Source: Norana najaformis (taxonomy: Eukaryota; Annelida; Clitellata; Crassiclitellata; Hormogastridae). From it: a stretch of DNA of 64,000 bases. Shown here piece after piece: positions 32,940 to 44,610 of this stretch. A program made the position numbers and the translations under genes. The notes under the pieces were generated by a model. The model was not told the origin of the DNA. It saw nothing but the letters and a program-made list of their open reading frames with translations, and did not search any database. Location of the stretch: assembly GCA_964023275.1 (NCBI GenBank), contig OZ029923.1, positions 2,407,738 to 2,471,737 on the forward strand. Direction: 5' to 3'. Position 1 is the first letter of the stretch, and the number at the start of each line of letters is the position of its first letter.

Positions 32940-33130
32940 TGCGCGATAGTCTAGTGGTCAGCCTCCTGGATTGTTAATCGAGAGATCGGAGGTTCAAATC
33001 CTCTTGAAGAGCAGATATTTGTTTTGAGATTTCCAACTCAGCTATAATGAGGACACTGACCGTCAATGGGAAGATCAAGGGCGAGGGAGAGGGTTAGCCA
33101 AGTTGTAATGGATGATTATATGATCATCTT
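32940..33130 (+). repeat. tRNA-derived SINE
   Basis: A-box-like GATAGTCTAGTGGTCAGC and B-box GGTTCAAATC (32991-33000) sit at tRNA spacing. They are followed by a body with GGGAAGATCAAGGGCGAGGG that recurs in reverse near 60900. Confidence 0.65.
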
Positions 33131-33237
33131 ATGTTAAGTGTTCATGAAGCATTAACCAAAAGAGTTCCGAACTAATCATAAGTACCGTATACTATTATCA
33201 AAAGGTTGGTGTGCTTTATCCTAAGCTGTTTCATTAG

Positions 33238-34039
33238 GTGTTCAAGGACAGGCCAGAGTACCGGAAAACGTAATATCGATTGCAACTGAATCTGTACCGT
33301 TGAAATGTTCGTCGGGGGTGAAAGGCTGTTTATACATCGGGTGGCTGTAATCGCAAGGCTCGACGAATATCCCGACGAGTTTCGGCTGTCCTCCCTTCAA
33401 TCAGTACTAAATTCTGCGGCCAGGTTAATATCACGTCTTCCTCGGTTCTCTCATATCTCAGATTACATCATTCAGCAACTTCATTGGCTCCCTATCCAAT
33501 CTCGTATTCAGTTTTAACTATTGTCTCTGATAATTAGAGCTCACCTGGGCCAGGCTCCAAAATATCTTTGTGACCTTATTCGGCCTTCTCACTGCAACAT
33601 CCCGTCCTCTACGTTCTCTAGATCGTCTGGATCTATTTGTTCCTCTTGTTAAGTCCTCGCTTGCGCGGCAGTTTTGCTGTTGTTGGTCCATCTCTATGGA
33701 ATGAACTTCCGCTGTCGTTTCGTGCAAGGGTAACTGTTGGTGATAGAGCTGAGTCAGCTCGTTGTTTAAAGACGTTCTTATTTTCCCAGGGGTTCTCATG
33801 CTGGAAGCGCCTCTGAGTAGTTTGTTCTCTAAGAAGCGCTACATAAGTTATCAAATACAATACAATCACAATCTACCAGAGTGATACGGGGATTCTTGAG
33901 GCTTATCGGCAGCGATACAGCGTTGATGCTTCGTCTGGGTGCGACCTGGTCATTAGGAATGTAGAATTAAAGAATGCTGGAATCTTCCACTGCAAAGTTG
34001 GCAATGTCGGATCGCCAAGTGCTTAACTCGTTGTTCTTG
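33238..34039 (+). pseudogene. Plus-strand type-2 V-like Ig exon interrupted by a LINE
   Basis: The exon begins after TTTCATTAG with GVQGQARVPEN-like sequence and LKCSSGVKGC. An in-frame TAA follows soon after the conserved Trp-Leu. At about 33380 the sequence switches to a CR1/L2 reverse transcriptase tail. From about 33870 the V domain resumes with RQRYSVDASSGCDLVIRNVE, AGIFHC and LVVLG, with another stop (TAA near 34023). The end would require a GC donor (GGCAAGT). It is the plus-strand relative of the gene F V exon and is clearly dead. Confidence 0.8.
33379..33868 (+). mobile_element. CR1/L2-like LINE 3' fragment inside V exon
   Basis: Encodes LSSLQSVLNSAARLISRLPR, HISDYIIQQLHWLPIQSRI, then after a stop RAHLGQAPKYLCDLI, all hallmarks of the C-terminal part of L2/CR1 reverse transcriptases. 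It ends with GCGCTACATAAGTTATCAAAT and an ATACA tail. 5' truncated. Confidence 0.85.
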
Positions 34040-34044
34040 GCAAG

Positions 34045-34745
34045 TTAATACTGTTCTTTGAAGCTAAGCGTTGGGATGTCTCGGAGTACGTATGACGTCT
34101 CGTGAAAATCAATTATAGGAAAGCTGGCGTTAGAGTTCGTTAATAATTACATATTCTCCGATTAATGCTCAAATAGGTGGAATAGCTTCGCTGTCTGATT
34201 CCAATGCATTAGTACTTTGCACTCCTATTGTCGAAGTGATCGTATTAGACTGGATTTGTTTAGATCGTAGATTTCTTGTGTCCTATTTTCTCTCAAGTTT
34301 CTTTTCACACTCTTGGGTGCTTAAAATAATGATTAGCTTTTAAAAAAACTAAAATTGGTAAAATCAAATTATACTCCACCTGCAGTAGGAGAATGCTGTC
34401 CTTAAAAATTATTTTTTTAAGACCTAAGTCTCAAACAAACTGAGATTCTTCGCCACCGTTTCCTGTTTGAATGAGCGCCAAGCTAATTAAAGTCCATGTC
34501 TACGGGCCGTGAGGCAACGCAATGAATTCCCTTTAATTCAGTTAAGGGGCGCAATGCCTTACCCTTTATTCAAAGTAGGTAAGCAAGTCAATATCTTGCA
34601 GATCTATTGCGTTGTGTTTAATGTTACACTAATAACACGTCGATGTTACAGACGCCATACTAGTCGTCATGACCAAACTCTCGTTAACAAATTTATCGTA
34701 TCACGTTTCCATTCACGAAACCAGGCATTGTGGAGGAATGCAAGC
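34045..34745. other. No gene recognised
   Basis: Unassigned sequence between the broken V exon and the duplicated block that starts at about 34750. Confidence 0.45.
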
Positions 34746-34929
34746 ACACTTTAGTGCCATTCATTTATTTGTTCATTGCTTCAATTGTTCATTTATATAG
34801 CGCATTTGGAAATATTTCATAGGTGAGTGAAAGGCGACTTTCAGATAACGGACGCAGAATCACGTCGCGCGATAGAGAACAGAGACACATAGATACATAG
34901 ATAATAGGAAGAGAAAGATAATGAGAATG

Positions 34930-35357
<428 letters not shown>

Positions 35358-35487
35358 GATAGAGTTTGAAATTGAATTTGCTCACACTGAAATCCTTTGC
35401 TCATTCACTTGCTCTTGGTTAATCGTCAGTTTTATTTCCTGTAATAACGCTGAATAGTTTTACACTATATCCCATGCTATTTTTGCA

Positions 35488-35545
35488 GATGGCCGAAGCA
35501 ACATTCTAACAGACCTTGTCATTGCAGACATCTCTTCGATCGTAC
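35488..35545 (+). pseudogene. Plus-strand TM3-type exon, truncated copy
   Basis: TATTTTTGCAG is followed by GRSNILTDLVIADISSIV. After about 55 bases it is replaced by a CATA array identical to that at 10338. Sequence homologous to 19972. Confidence 0.6.
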
Positions 35546-36221
35546 ATGCATGCATACATACGTACATACTCACATGTATACATATATACGTACATTCATG
35601 CATACATACACAGACACACATACGTGCATGCATACATACATACACACTAATACGATGCCATGCTGCTCACTCGTCACTTACTCTTACTCCACAGATTGAC
35701 TGAAGCGCAGAGCTGATCCATGCGCTCCCTACTTGTGTAAGACAGATACGCACGTGATTAACTCTGGAAAGTCACAATTTGGCATATAGCCGCCTGAAGA
35801 AAGTCAGTTACGAATTCCAGGTCTCCAAACAGACAGGAATGTCACGTTTTGTGATCTAACATACGATGCAATGAGTTCTCGATAAACGTTTAAGTCTGAT
35901 CCTAGCACTGTATAAATGATGTATAGAGTTTAGCTCATTTACTTCATTTTAACCGTTTACAATTCAACTACTGAGTTAACGCTGACAAAAGCGATTTGGT
36001 AATTTGTGAATACACGGGTAATCCTAGCACTTTGTAAATAATGTGGAAAACTTAGCTCAAAAAACTTTGTAAATAATGTGGAAAGCTTAGCTCAACAATT
36101 TTGTCATTTTATCCATTTAACGTTCAACTACATGGTCGAAAGCAACTGATAATAAATCGACATACGTGTAATCCCAACACTGTGTAAATAACGTGGAAAG
36201 TCGAGCTGATAGTTTTGTCAT
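35546..36221. other. 3' flank of gene C
   Basis: CATA array (35546-35645) then the block found behind all type-1 genes. Long stretches are essentially identical to the gene A flank. No gene. Confidence 0.6.
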
Positions 36222-36227
36222 TTTATT
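36222..36227 (-). promoter_or_regulatory. Polyadenylation signal AATAAA of gene C
   Basis: AATAAA on the minus strand 81 bases after the stop codon, same context and spacing as gene A. Confidence 0.5.
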
Positions 36228-36307
36228 CGATTAAAATATCAACTACTTGGTGGAATAAGCTGACATAGGCTCGTCCTTCGAGCGAACGACTCCATTGTGG
36301 GTCACTA

Positions 36308-39300
36308 TTAGTTGCCGCATTGCAGACACTTTTTACAAATGACGACCCCAGCAATGATGACCAACAGAACGACAACGGAGACGCTCACGCCGATTGCAAT
36401 GCGAATGGCTTTGCCGTGTTTTGTCAAGGAAACTTCCTCTGCAAATAATTAAGCAATAGTTACGAGAACAACTATAACCTTCGGTAACTATTTATCGAAT
36501 GCTAAGAACTGAGTTCATTGAAGCCGTAAATGCCGTTATGTCTTCTAGAAACATTTAAGACAGTAGGCTAGTCTAGAATGCGTTATATCGCATAATAATG
36601 ATTCACGTTACGTTGGCACTGTATTGCATCGCATAACATCACTTGCTATCAGAGCACAAATATCAATAGACAAATACAACAACATCGTAATAACAACAAG
36701 AACAACATTAATAGAAATAATTTAAAAAACAATAATAAAAACCAAAAAAAAACAAAAGAAATAATATCATCAACATCATTATCATCATTATCGTCGTAAT
36801 CATCATCTTCTTTATTCTCATCATTGTATCCTTCTCCTCCTCCTCGCCTCCTCATCTTCCTCCTTCTCTTTGACCTCCTCCTCACCCTCATCGTAGTTGG
36901 CAATTGTTGGCAGCGCCCTCATTGCTTCCCTCAACGGCTTGTTTAGGCTATTCATTTACTTTTTGAATTCGTATTGCGCCACTATCTATTTATTCAACCC
37001 AATGTTTTCCTGAATTAGCAACTGTTCGTACCAATCTTAGCAGCTGCAAGTAGCGGAACAAAGCCAGTTGATTGCTGATTGTGTGACAGTGTCTTGTCGA
37101 ATTAGAATTTCATGCTTAGCATTAGCATTGAAGAATTCACGCATTATATCTTCTCACTTACGTGAATCTTTTACGTGCCACACTCCTCTGACTACATTCA
37201 CTGCTTGGCATTTGTACTTTGCAGAAGACGTTCCGTTTTTCAGCTCTGCCACGACCTTCTCACCTTCTGCCAAAAACTCCCATTTAGTGGCGTTGTCCTC
37301 CTTAATCCCCCAGTAAAAAGAGGCCGGTGGATTTGCATCTGCGCTACAAGTGAGTTCTTCCCCGGGACCAACGTACAGCAATGGCCTCGTCAAAACGTTC
37401 CTTACGGAATCTGAAACGAGGTTTTAACAGCAATGAACTAATGGTTTTGCGCGAGCCATTGTAACAAAAATTACTATAGCGCCAGGCAAGATTGAGCTTG
37501 GTCGGGTAAAGAATACGGCAGTAGTGATGATAGTATTATTGATCGATGTCGGCTGTCTGTTTTCACGCTGTAGTCGACTGCTGTATGAGCGCTAGGCTAG
37601 GCCGGGCGACGGTGATTGCCGCTAGCAATGGATGCCGCTCGCGTCTAAGAGCTGGAGTAGGCGGGAACGAGAAGCGCGCCGAACGATGGATGCCGCCAAA
37701 AGGTGCCGCTCGCGCCTATAGGAGTTGGAGGGAAACAGGCCCGCCTAAGTTGGCGCGCGCGCGCGAACGATGCGAGGGAAAGAAGAACCGCCAAAAGGGC
37801 TGGCGCGAAGAAGAACCGCCAAAGGCTGGCGCGAAGAAGAGCCGCCAATAGCGGGCGCGGAAGAAGAGGCGCGAAACAGTTGGAGCGAAAGAAGAGGCGC
37901 GAAACAGTTGGAGCGAAAGAAGAGGCGCGTACAAAGACGCGGGAGAGTTGGCGCCTAGTCAAAAGCGCGCGGATATCTCCTATATAAAGAACGCAGAAAG
38001 AGCGCGGCCGGACAGCTCGGCTCACTTGGCGCTAGTTTTTTAGACGGACAAGGATCTCCTGAGAGCTCACTTTGTCGCGCTCAGGCGAGTAATTCGTAGC
38101 TATTGCGGAGTTGTACGTTTAAGCTGATTTTCTGCCGTGGATTATTCTGCCGTCGATGTGCTTAGTCAATACGCTGTCGTTGGGAAGAAAACGGGATAAT
38201 TCTTGGAATATACTTCGTCGTCGTCGCTGTCAACGAAGAGTTCGCCATTTTAATCAGGAAGTTAAATCTTTTCTTTTATGTGTAAATTGTGGGCGAATTC
38301 TTTGAGCTCATGTCAGGCAGCCAATTTTCTATTAGATCGAAGGTTTAGAGTTCGATTGTAGCAATTGTTGAACTAAGAACTCTTGAGGTTTAAAGAACTT
38401 GTAATTAGCGAAGAATTGAGATTGACGAATACGATTAATTAAAATTGAATCTATTAGGTAAGAATAAACTTGTAAAACGAAAGAAATGGCTGATTCAGAT
38501 TTCCGTAGCGTAGTAGAGTCTATATTTGCCTCTCTGTCCTCGCTCCGAGAAGATTTAGCACAGCGCCAGGATCAGTTACGAAGTGAATGATAGAGCGCCA
38601 AGCAGAGTTGGAACATAAACTAGATCAAATTCATGTAGCGCCTATGTCGGACATTATGCAGCGCTCGAGTTTTGAAACAGAAAAGTCTGTCGGGAAAGCC
38701 ACCACGAACCCTTACGCTCTAGGAGAGGGGGTAGCGGCCCATCCGGCTGCCGCGGACAACACTTGGCCATCTGGTGATCGAACGGCGGAAGAATCTAAGC
38801 AACTTCCGGTCTTTCGCAGAAGTTTAAGATTGAGTTCGAAACCGCCCACTTATTATGGAACGGGTGCTGTACGAAGCCGAATTGCAAGTTCGACCGACCA
38901 GGATTCGAACCCACTACCGATGTCTGACAAATCCTTAGTTCTTTCCTCCGGGCTCTCCCGACAGCTAACGGTGGCGTCATTCCACGCACCAAAGACCGTT
39001 ACACCATTCACCGGTGATAATGAAATCTCAAGAAAAATTACAATAACTGAATAAGCCTGTATTTTTTGGCTTTTTCAAATTCTTAATATAAAAATCCACT
39101 TACGTCAGTATTTTGCATGAGTTTGTTAAATCTTTCTAGTGTCAATCTTGTATCAGGGAATTATTTGAGCAAACGTTTTCCATCATATTTTCATTTTTGA
39201 GCGGGATTTTAATAAAAATTCTATCTTAACTGAAAGCCATTATGAATTAGAGTTGTGGTTCTCAGTTTTTCGTCCCTGGGACCACTTTACCAGATTGAGA

Positions 39301-42300
39301 CTTGCGGCTGATCGCTTGCTTCATAGAGCCCAACGACTTTTAAAATCAGAAATAAACAAATTTGACCGTCAAAGGAAAACAGTTTTCACTATGATATGAT
39401 CAGTGTCGTCACCAAAACAAAAGAATAGAACCAGTATTATAAAAACAGGCTAGAATGCTAATTTACAAAAGTGGAAAACACAGTCTTATGTGTTATACAG
39501 AGAAGGACCTCGCCATCTTCTGACACCTGCTTCATGCACCCAAACCACAGGCGTTCCGCAGACAGCGCTTAGGAAACAGAGTTTGAGTTAACGAAAATAA
39601 TTACGTAATGATATGACGTCATTTAAAGAAACTGTCCATAAACTATAACATTTCAGGCCTATGCAGTAAATAAACAAGAACAGAAACTTATAAACATAAA
39701 TTTCAAACATTTTTGCTTAACTTTTTTAGAGTGGGAACCCATCCAAAAAGTTGCACTCGTTGCTACCAACATGTTTTGAGATCACTCTTTTGAAGATATT
39801 AGAATAGGACTATTTGGTATGAAATGATTTTTCTCGCTTAGCAGTAGGTTACCATATGTACCAAGGTGTTGCACAAGACAAAACGTTCGCCCTGGCTACT
39901 TTATTATGATTGCTAATAAAATACATTTTACACATTAGAGAATCAAATTTTTTATTTCGATTGTCGTCTAAATTGACAGAATACTCACATAAAATTTTAA
40001 ATTCCTTAGTTTCGCAGACCGGCACCTCGGCCTGTTGACCACTAAACGAGGCATAACACACCAGCGTCTGAACCTTTGGCGCTTTAGCGACAGTTGACAA
40101 GGTCCCGTGAATATGGTAGTCTTGTGAATTATTTCGTGATTGACCTTCAGCCAATTTACCGTCTTTACGAAACCACTTCACCTGAGGCTTTCCAATTCCA
40201 TAGACTGTCGCTTCACACTTGTACTCTATAAAGTCGTCTTCGGCCACCAATCCGTTGATACTAGGAGCTGTTGCAGTGCAACTGGGTTGCGGTTCTGGAA
40301 GGAAGGGAGAAAGTCTATGATTTATTGAGATACTGCAATGTAAGACAGGTAAAATATTCGGAGATTTACACAGTTGTGCTTTTCCAAAAGTTTACTACTT
40401 GCTCGTCGGAACTTAGGTAACACCTTTTACAACCTCTTGGTCAGGGCTTAGGTAGTAAGTTTTCATTAGCTCTTTGTCGGGGCTTATGTAATACCTTTCA
40501 CTGTATACTCATCTGAACTGATATTACCTTTAACTGCCTTCTTTTCAGCTAATACTTTTAGGTACTAAAAGTATTACCTGCCCATCAGAACCTGATTAGT
40601 ACCTCATACTATCTAGTCCTTGGGACATAGATAGTAGCTTTTAGTAGACCAGCTCGTCAGTGCCGATAGTTGTAGCGTCGTTGTTGAAGGTTTAAAATAC
40701 ATTATATGGATGAATAAAGAGCTTTATAGTAGCATATTTACAAAGTTACCACTCTCAATAACAAGTCACTTTGAACAATTAATTTTATCTGCAAATAATA
40801 ATATTTACGAGCAATTTTGATAAACTGACCGATAAAATTATAATCCAGATATTTTTGTTACCGATTTCAGATATTCGGTCATGGCCTTGGGATACTTTGT
40901 TAAATTAAGGAACCCAACGAAAGTTTCCTCTGAGTTTTCCATTTGATACCTATGCGCTGTGTTGTAAACATACATACATACACACATACATGCATATATA
41001 CATTGATAAATAAATACATTGACTGATGGATTCAGTTCATTATAATGCGTGGAACAAATGTAGGGTCCCGAGGTAACTTACCGATAACGAACAGGTAAAC
41101 ATCGGCTGAAGAACCAGAGATGGTGCACTGGTAGCGCAAGGCGTCTGTCTGTCCGACGTTTTTGATGATAAGATCACAGCCGTTCTGTTGATTATTGCTC
41201 GTGAGTGGCAAAGCCGCAGAATCGTTAAACTTCTTCCATTGAATCCCTGAGCAACTGTCTGAGCGCAACGGACACTGCACAGTTTCAGAGTTTCCAACGT
41301 AGGCCTTAGTGACCGCCGCCTTTCCCTCAACGTCTGCACGAACGAAGAGAATATTTTCATCGACTACTGTATATATATATGTATGTATGTATGTTTATTT
41401 GTATGCAAGCACGTATATTGTGTGTATGTGTGTATTGTGTGTATGTATTGTGTATACAGATATGTATGAGTGTATGTATGTACGTATTGTATTCCATTAT
41501 GTGTTGCATGTGTATATCTATATATGTATGTATATTTATATGCATGTATATATGTGCTTAATGTATGTATGTATGCGTGTATATGTACATATGTATATGT
41601 ATTTGGGTATGTATATGTGAAATTATGCATGTTTTATGTATTTATGTATGTAATACTATGTAAGCATGTATGTATGTATCTGAGCTTTTATGTACCGTAT
41701 TTAAGGACTTCATGAAAGCGCGGTGAATATGGCTATTAATGGGATCCAAACAGCTTGGGTCTTAACATAGTAAGAATGCAACTTCTTGCTGCAACTTGAG
41801 CTGAGTTAGAACGAACAGTACTTCAGTTCACGGGAAGACTGTTCCAAAGGACTATAGCACTGTTTTTGACTATATTGAACACAACGTAGGCAGTTACTGC
41901 ATCATACTTACCGTATTTACACAAAAGGCTCTATTTTAATTTCTTGCTGACTTAAAGGGCTTATCACTATTCAGTGAACTCCTCTGATTATCTCCACTCG
42001 GCATGGCCATGACACTGAAACTAACCAACGAAATTTGTTCCTCAGGATTTGATTTTTTAACGCAGTGAATAAAACTTGTTCTCCTAACGCAGCTTTTGTA
42101 TGGCAGTGAGATTTCGGGTACTTACATTACATCAACACCGACATTCAATTACATTTACGTTTACACACGCTGACCGCACCGACGATGAGAGCACATAGCT
42201 CTTGGTGGCTTTTCAATCGCTCGCATTTGTTCCTCGTGTTAAGTCCTCGCTGCGCAGCAGAGGGCTTTTGCTGTTGTTGGCCCATCTCTATGCAATGGAC

Positions 42301-42767
42301 TTCCGCTATCGTTTCGTGCAAGCCGAGTCAGCTCGATGTTTAAAGACGTTCTTATTTCCCCGGGGTTCTCATGCTGGAAGTGCCTCTGAGTAGCTTGTTC
42401 TCTAAGAAGCGTTATATAAGTTATCAAATACCATACAATAGAGTGTTCATTTAGCAGTTTGTGTTGGCCTTTCAATAACGATTGAAACTCACGTCTTCCT
42501 TGATGAAATTCCCGACGGCTGATTATGTGTCTTTCCAAACGCTATGCCATCTGCTACCTTACCACCATGTCATCCTACTAATACAGCACCCTTGAAGAGC
42601 TACGCAGAGTGTGCTAGAAAAACGTTTAGCTGCACATAAACATTATCATGCTAATCTACATATGCTAGAAGTTTAAGAGGAAATATTTTTGTTTCTTTTC
42701 CAGGAATACCTGTAAGTGAAATGACTAGAAGCAGTCCAACGTGTAGTGCTATCGATGTAAGAACCAT
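36308..42767 (-). CDS. Gene C: three-Ig type I membrane receptor (type 1)
   Basis: Exons 42767-42710, 41333-41082, 40294-39989, 37410-37162, 36438-36308, all phase 1; 996 bases, 331 codons, no stop. The signal peptide is MVLTSIALHVGLLLVISLT, shared with genes D and E, not A and B. The V domain has VQC, SCSGIQW, NGCDLII and DALRYQC but lacks about five residues before NGCDL. Ig2 carries YGIGKPQVKW and VCETKEFKIL. Ig3 reads LTCSADANPPASFYW then YKCQAV. The TM exon encodes LTKHGKAIRIAIGVSVSVVV and ends in CKKCLQCGN. The intron between Ig2 and Ig3 is enlarged by a 1.5-kb LTR-like insertion. Its 5' part resembles gene D and its 3' end gene A, suggesting a recombinant gene. Confidence 0.85.
36660..36905. 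repeat. AAC/ATC-rich and CCT-rich low-complexity block in gene C intron 4
   Basis: Mixed AAT, ATC and TCCTCC sequence also found in the same intron of gene D (48990-49315), but not in A or B. Confidence 0.7.
37460..39003 (+). mobile_element. LTR-retroelement-like insertion in gene C intron
   Basis: The insertion begins TGTAAC and ends GTTACA. It is bracketed by CCAT at 37456-37459 and 39004-39007. The uninterrupted gene D intron shows a single CCATT there. The left part is GC-rich with GCGCGAAGAAGA-type repeats and a promoter-like CTATATAAAG near 37979. The right part carries a gag-like reading frame. TG..CA ends with a 4-base duplication fit an LTR element. I could not find two LTR copies, so it may be a solo LTR or an internally deleted element. 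Confidence 0.6.
38486..39003 (+). pseudogene. Gag-like reading frame with stop
   Basis: Starts MADSDFRSVVESIFASLSSL, hits TGA (38588-38590), and reopens as ERQAELEHKLDQIHVAPMSD up to the element end (RRSLRLSSKPPTYYG, TVASFHAPKTVTPF). Such short-lived hydrophilic frames just inside an LTR resemble Gypsy-type gag N-termini. No zinc knuckle or protease is present. Confidence 0.4.
40395..40680. repeat. Degenerate minisatellite in V-Ig2 intron of gene C
   Basis: Several diverged units like GTCGGAACTTAGGTAACACC, homologous to the array in gene A. Confidence 0.55.
41370..41692 (+). repeat. TATG microsatellite next to gene C V exon
   Basis: About 320 bases of degenerate TATG/TGTA array directly upstream of the V acceptor. 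Confidence 0.9.
41693..42440 (+). repeat. Duplicated intron-1 block with CR1/L2 tail (gene C)
   Basis: Homologous to 7031-7850 and 52255-53010. The LINE part reads CLKTFLFPRGSHAGSASE and ends AAGCGTTATATAAGTTATC. Confidence 0.7.
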
Positions 42768-42932
42768 TTTCACGGAAGGCGCGTCTTGTGGGTCTACAGA
42801 AACAGTACCTTCTCGACAACGTACGCGAAGAAAATACTTTCTGAGGATTTTTCGCCAATTGCAGACGGTCTGGAACTTCCTACTTGAAATCGGAAGTGCA
42901 ACAAGTGTCAACTAGTATTCACGATAATCAAG

Positions 42933-42942
42933 ACTTATATAG
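42933..42942 (-). promoter_or_regulatory. TATA box of gene C
   Basis: CTATATAAGT on the minus strand about 165 bases upstream of the ATG. The same element sits at equal distance in gene D (about 53504-53514) and is lost in gene E. Confidence 0.5.
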
Positions 42943-43271
42943 GACTGCGGTTCTGCGTTGAAACTCATGTCACGTATTTAATGGAGATTTGTTATAACTT
43001 TATGTTTAAAAAATAAGATCATGTGACGATATTGATATTACTAATCTAATCAGTGGTAATAAATTTACATTCATACTCTTATTTCACTTTTCACCAATGC
43101 GAGAAACAGGCTTCAAATTCTATTTCCATAATGAAACCTGATAAATGGCTCTGTATTCTTTTTAGGGTGATTGAACTGTAAGTAGCTTAATGCTTTGTAT
43201 AGACCTTCTTGAAGCTGAAGTATTATACCTCTCTTCAACTATCAGGCCATAAAAATGTAGGAATTTATTAC

Positions 43272-43440
43272 AGTGGAACGCGTTGGTGTAATGGTATGGT
43301 CTGTGCCTGGTAACCGGAGGGGCACGGGTTCGAATCTGCCTTAAGCCAATACATAGCGACCTTTGACAAGTTGCTCACGCACAATTGTCTGTGAGGAATC
43401 TAACTCACTCATGTCACCCCCGAGTGGCATAAAGCCAGTG
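43272..43440 (+). repeat. tRNA-derived SINE
   Basis: A-box-like TGGTGTAATGGTATGG and B-box GGGTTCGAATC (43326-43336) at tRNA spacing. The body GACCTTTGACAAGTTGCTC is shared with 60745-60775. I found no well-paired acceptor stem, so a SINE is preferred over a tRNA gene. Confidence 0.65.
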
Positions 43441-43612
43441 GACCTGCCTTCAGACAGAGAACTCATAATCATCTTCATCATCACAACCATCATCATCATC
43501 ACCATCATCATCATCACAATCATCATCATAATCATAATCATCATCACAATCATCATCATCATCACAATCATCATCATCATCATCAATATCATCATCATCA
43601 TCACCTTGTCAC
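43440..43612 (+). repeat. ATC trinucleotide microsatellite
   Basis: About 170 bases of ATC with ACA/ATA interruptions. A second array lies at 43998-44152, so the two flank the reverse transcriptase tail below. Confidence 0.95.
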
Positions 43613-43998
43613 CTAGTGCCGTCGGTTCTTGGAACCCTAGCGACCGTCATGACCAGACTTCTCCATTCTCTCCTGTCCATTGCCACATCCCTCAGCTGTG
43701 CAAGATTCATCGCTGTCTTCCTCTGTACCTCCTCCATCCATCTAGTTCTCGGTCGTCCTCTTCTCCTCGTCCCCTCTCCACACGCCAACATCATCGTCTT
43801 TTCCAGTCCATCAGCGCGCATCACATGTCCAAAGTACATCATCTTCTGCCTGCTGGCTCTTTGATTCAATGTCAGATCACCTCTTAGGTCACCAATCTCC
43901 TGTAGTACTGATTCATTTGTTCTCTTTTCCCTCCACGATATCCTCAGGAGTTTCCTCCATATCCACATTTCACACGCAGCGATTTTATCCTCCAAACC
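43612..43998 (-). pseudogene. LINE reverse transcriptase tail, second RTE-like subfamily
   Basis: The minus strand encodes IAACEMWIWRKLLRISWREK, then YFGHVMRADGLEKTMMLACG and GRPRTRWMEEVQ. This is the C-terminal segment of an RTE-like reverse transcriptase, and is intact over about 125 codons. It ends in an ATC array, the usual kind of simple-repeat tail for these elements. The amino-terminal catalytic part is absent. Confidence 0.8.
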
Positions 43999-44020
43999 TT
44001 TCATCATCAATATCATCAAT

Positions 44021-44063
<43 letters not shown>

Positions 44064-44334
44064 ATATCATCACAATCATCATCATCATCATCATCAATAT
44101 CATCATCATCAATATCATCATCATCATCATCATCATCAACAACATCATTACAGTACATCTGCCACCACCCTAAAAGACATTAATATCCCAGTTGTTATCT
44201 TTTTTTGCGATGCCCCATTCCGGTTTGTATTATCTAACACTTTCATTTCCGACTTGCCTACAGTTTGTTTATGGAGCAGTTATTTTAAATAGTTGTTTTG
44301 TCTAATGTCTACACTATAATAGTATGGACTATAT

Positions 44335-44610
44335 TATTGCAGGTTCAAGGCTGTTGAATAGATTCCCTGAAATGACCCTGGGCAAGTTGTTCGAGCGCAT
44401 TTGTCTCTGTCATAAACAGTCGAACTGCATATCAGCATAAACTGGGATGTGAAAGGCAAGTCCTGCCATGCCTAGGCCTTGCAACCTGAACTTTGGGATT
44501 CGTCTAGCGCGTTTGTGGGGTCCTTAAAAGGCGCTATATAAATAACCAGATACTTATATACATATATACACACATACATACATATATACATACATACATG
44601 CATACTTATG
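44335..44610 (+). repeat. Retroposon-like repeat with CATA tail (gene C flank)
   Basis: Copy of the repeat at 8888, ending AAGGCGCTATATAAATAACC followed by CATA units. Confidence 0.65.

Noticed and set aside
43272-43345. Possible functional tRNA gene
   Set aside because: A and B boxes are present, but I cannot fold a convincing acceptor stem, and the body downstream recurs at 60.7 kb, as expected for a SINE.
43363-44183. Ile-rich and Met-rich frames over the ATC arrays
   Set aside because: Low-complexity artefact; only the reverse transcriptase tail at 43612-43998 is supported.
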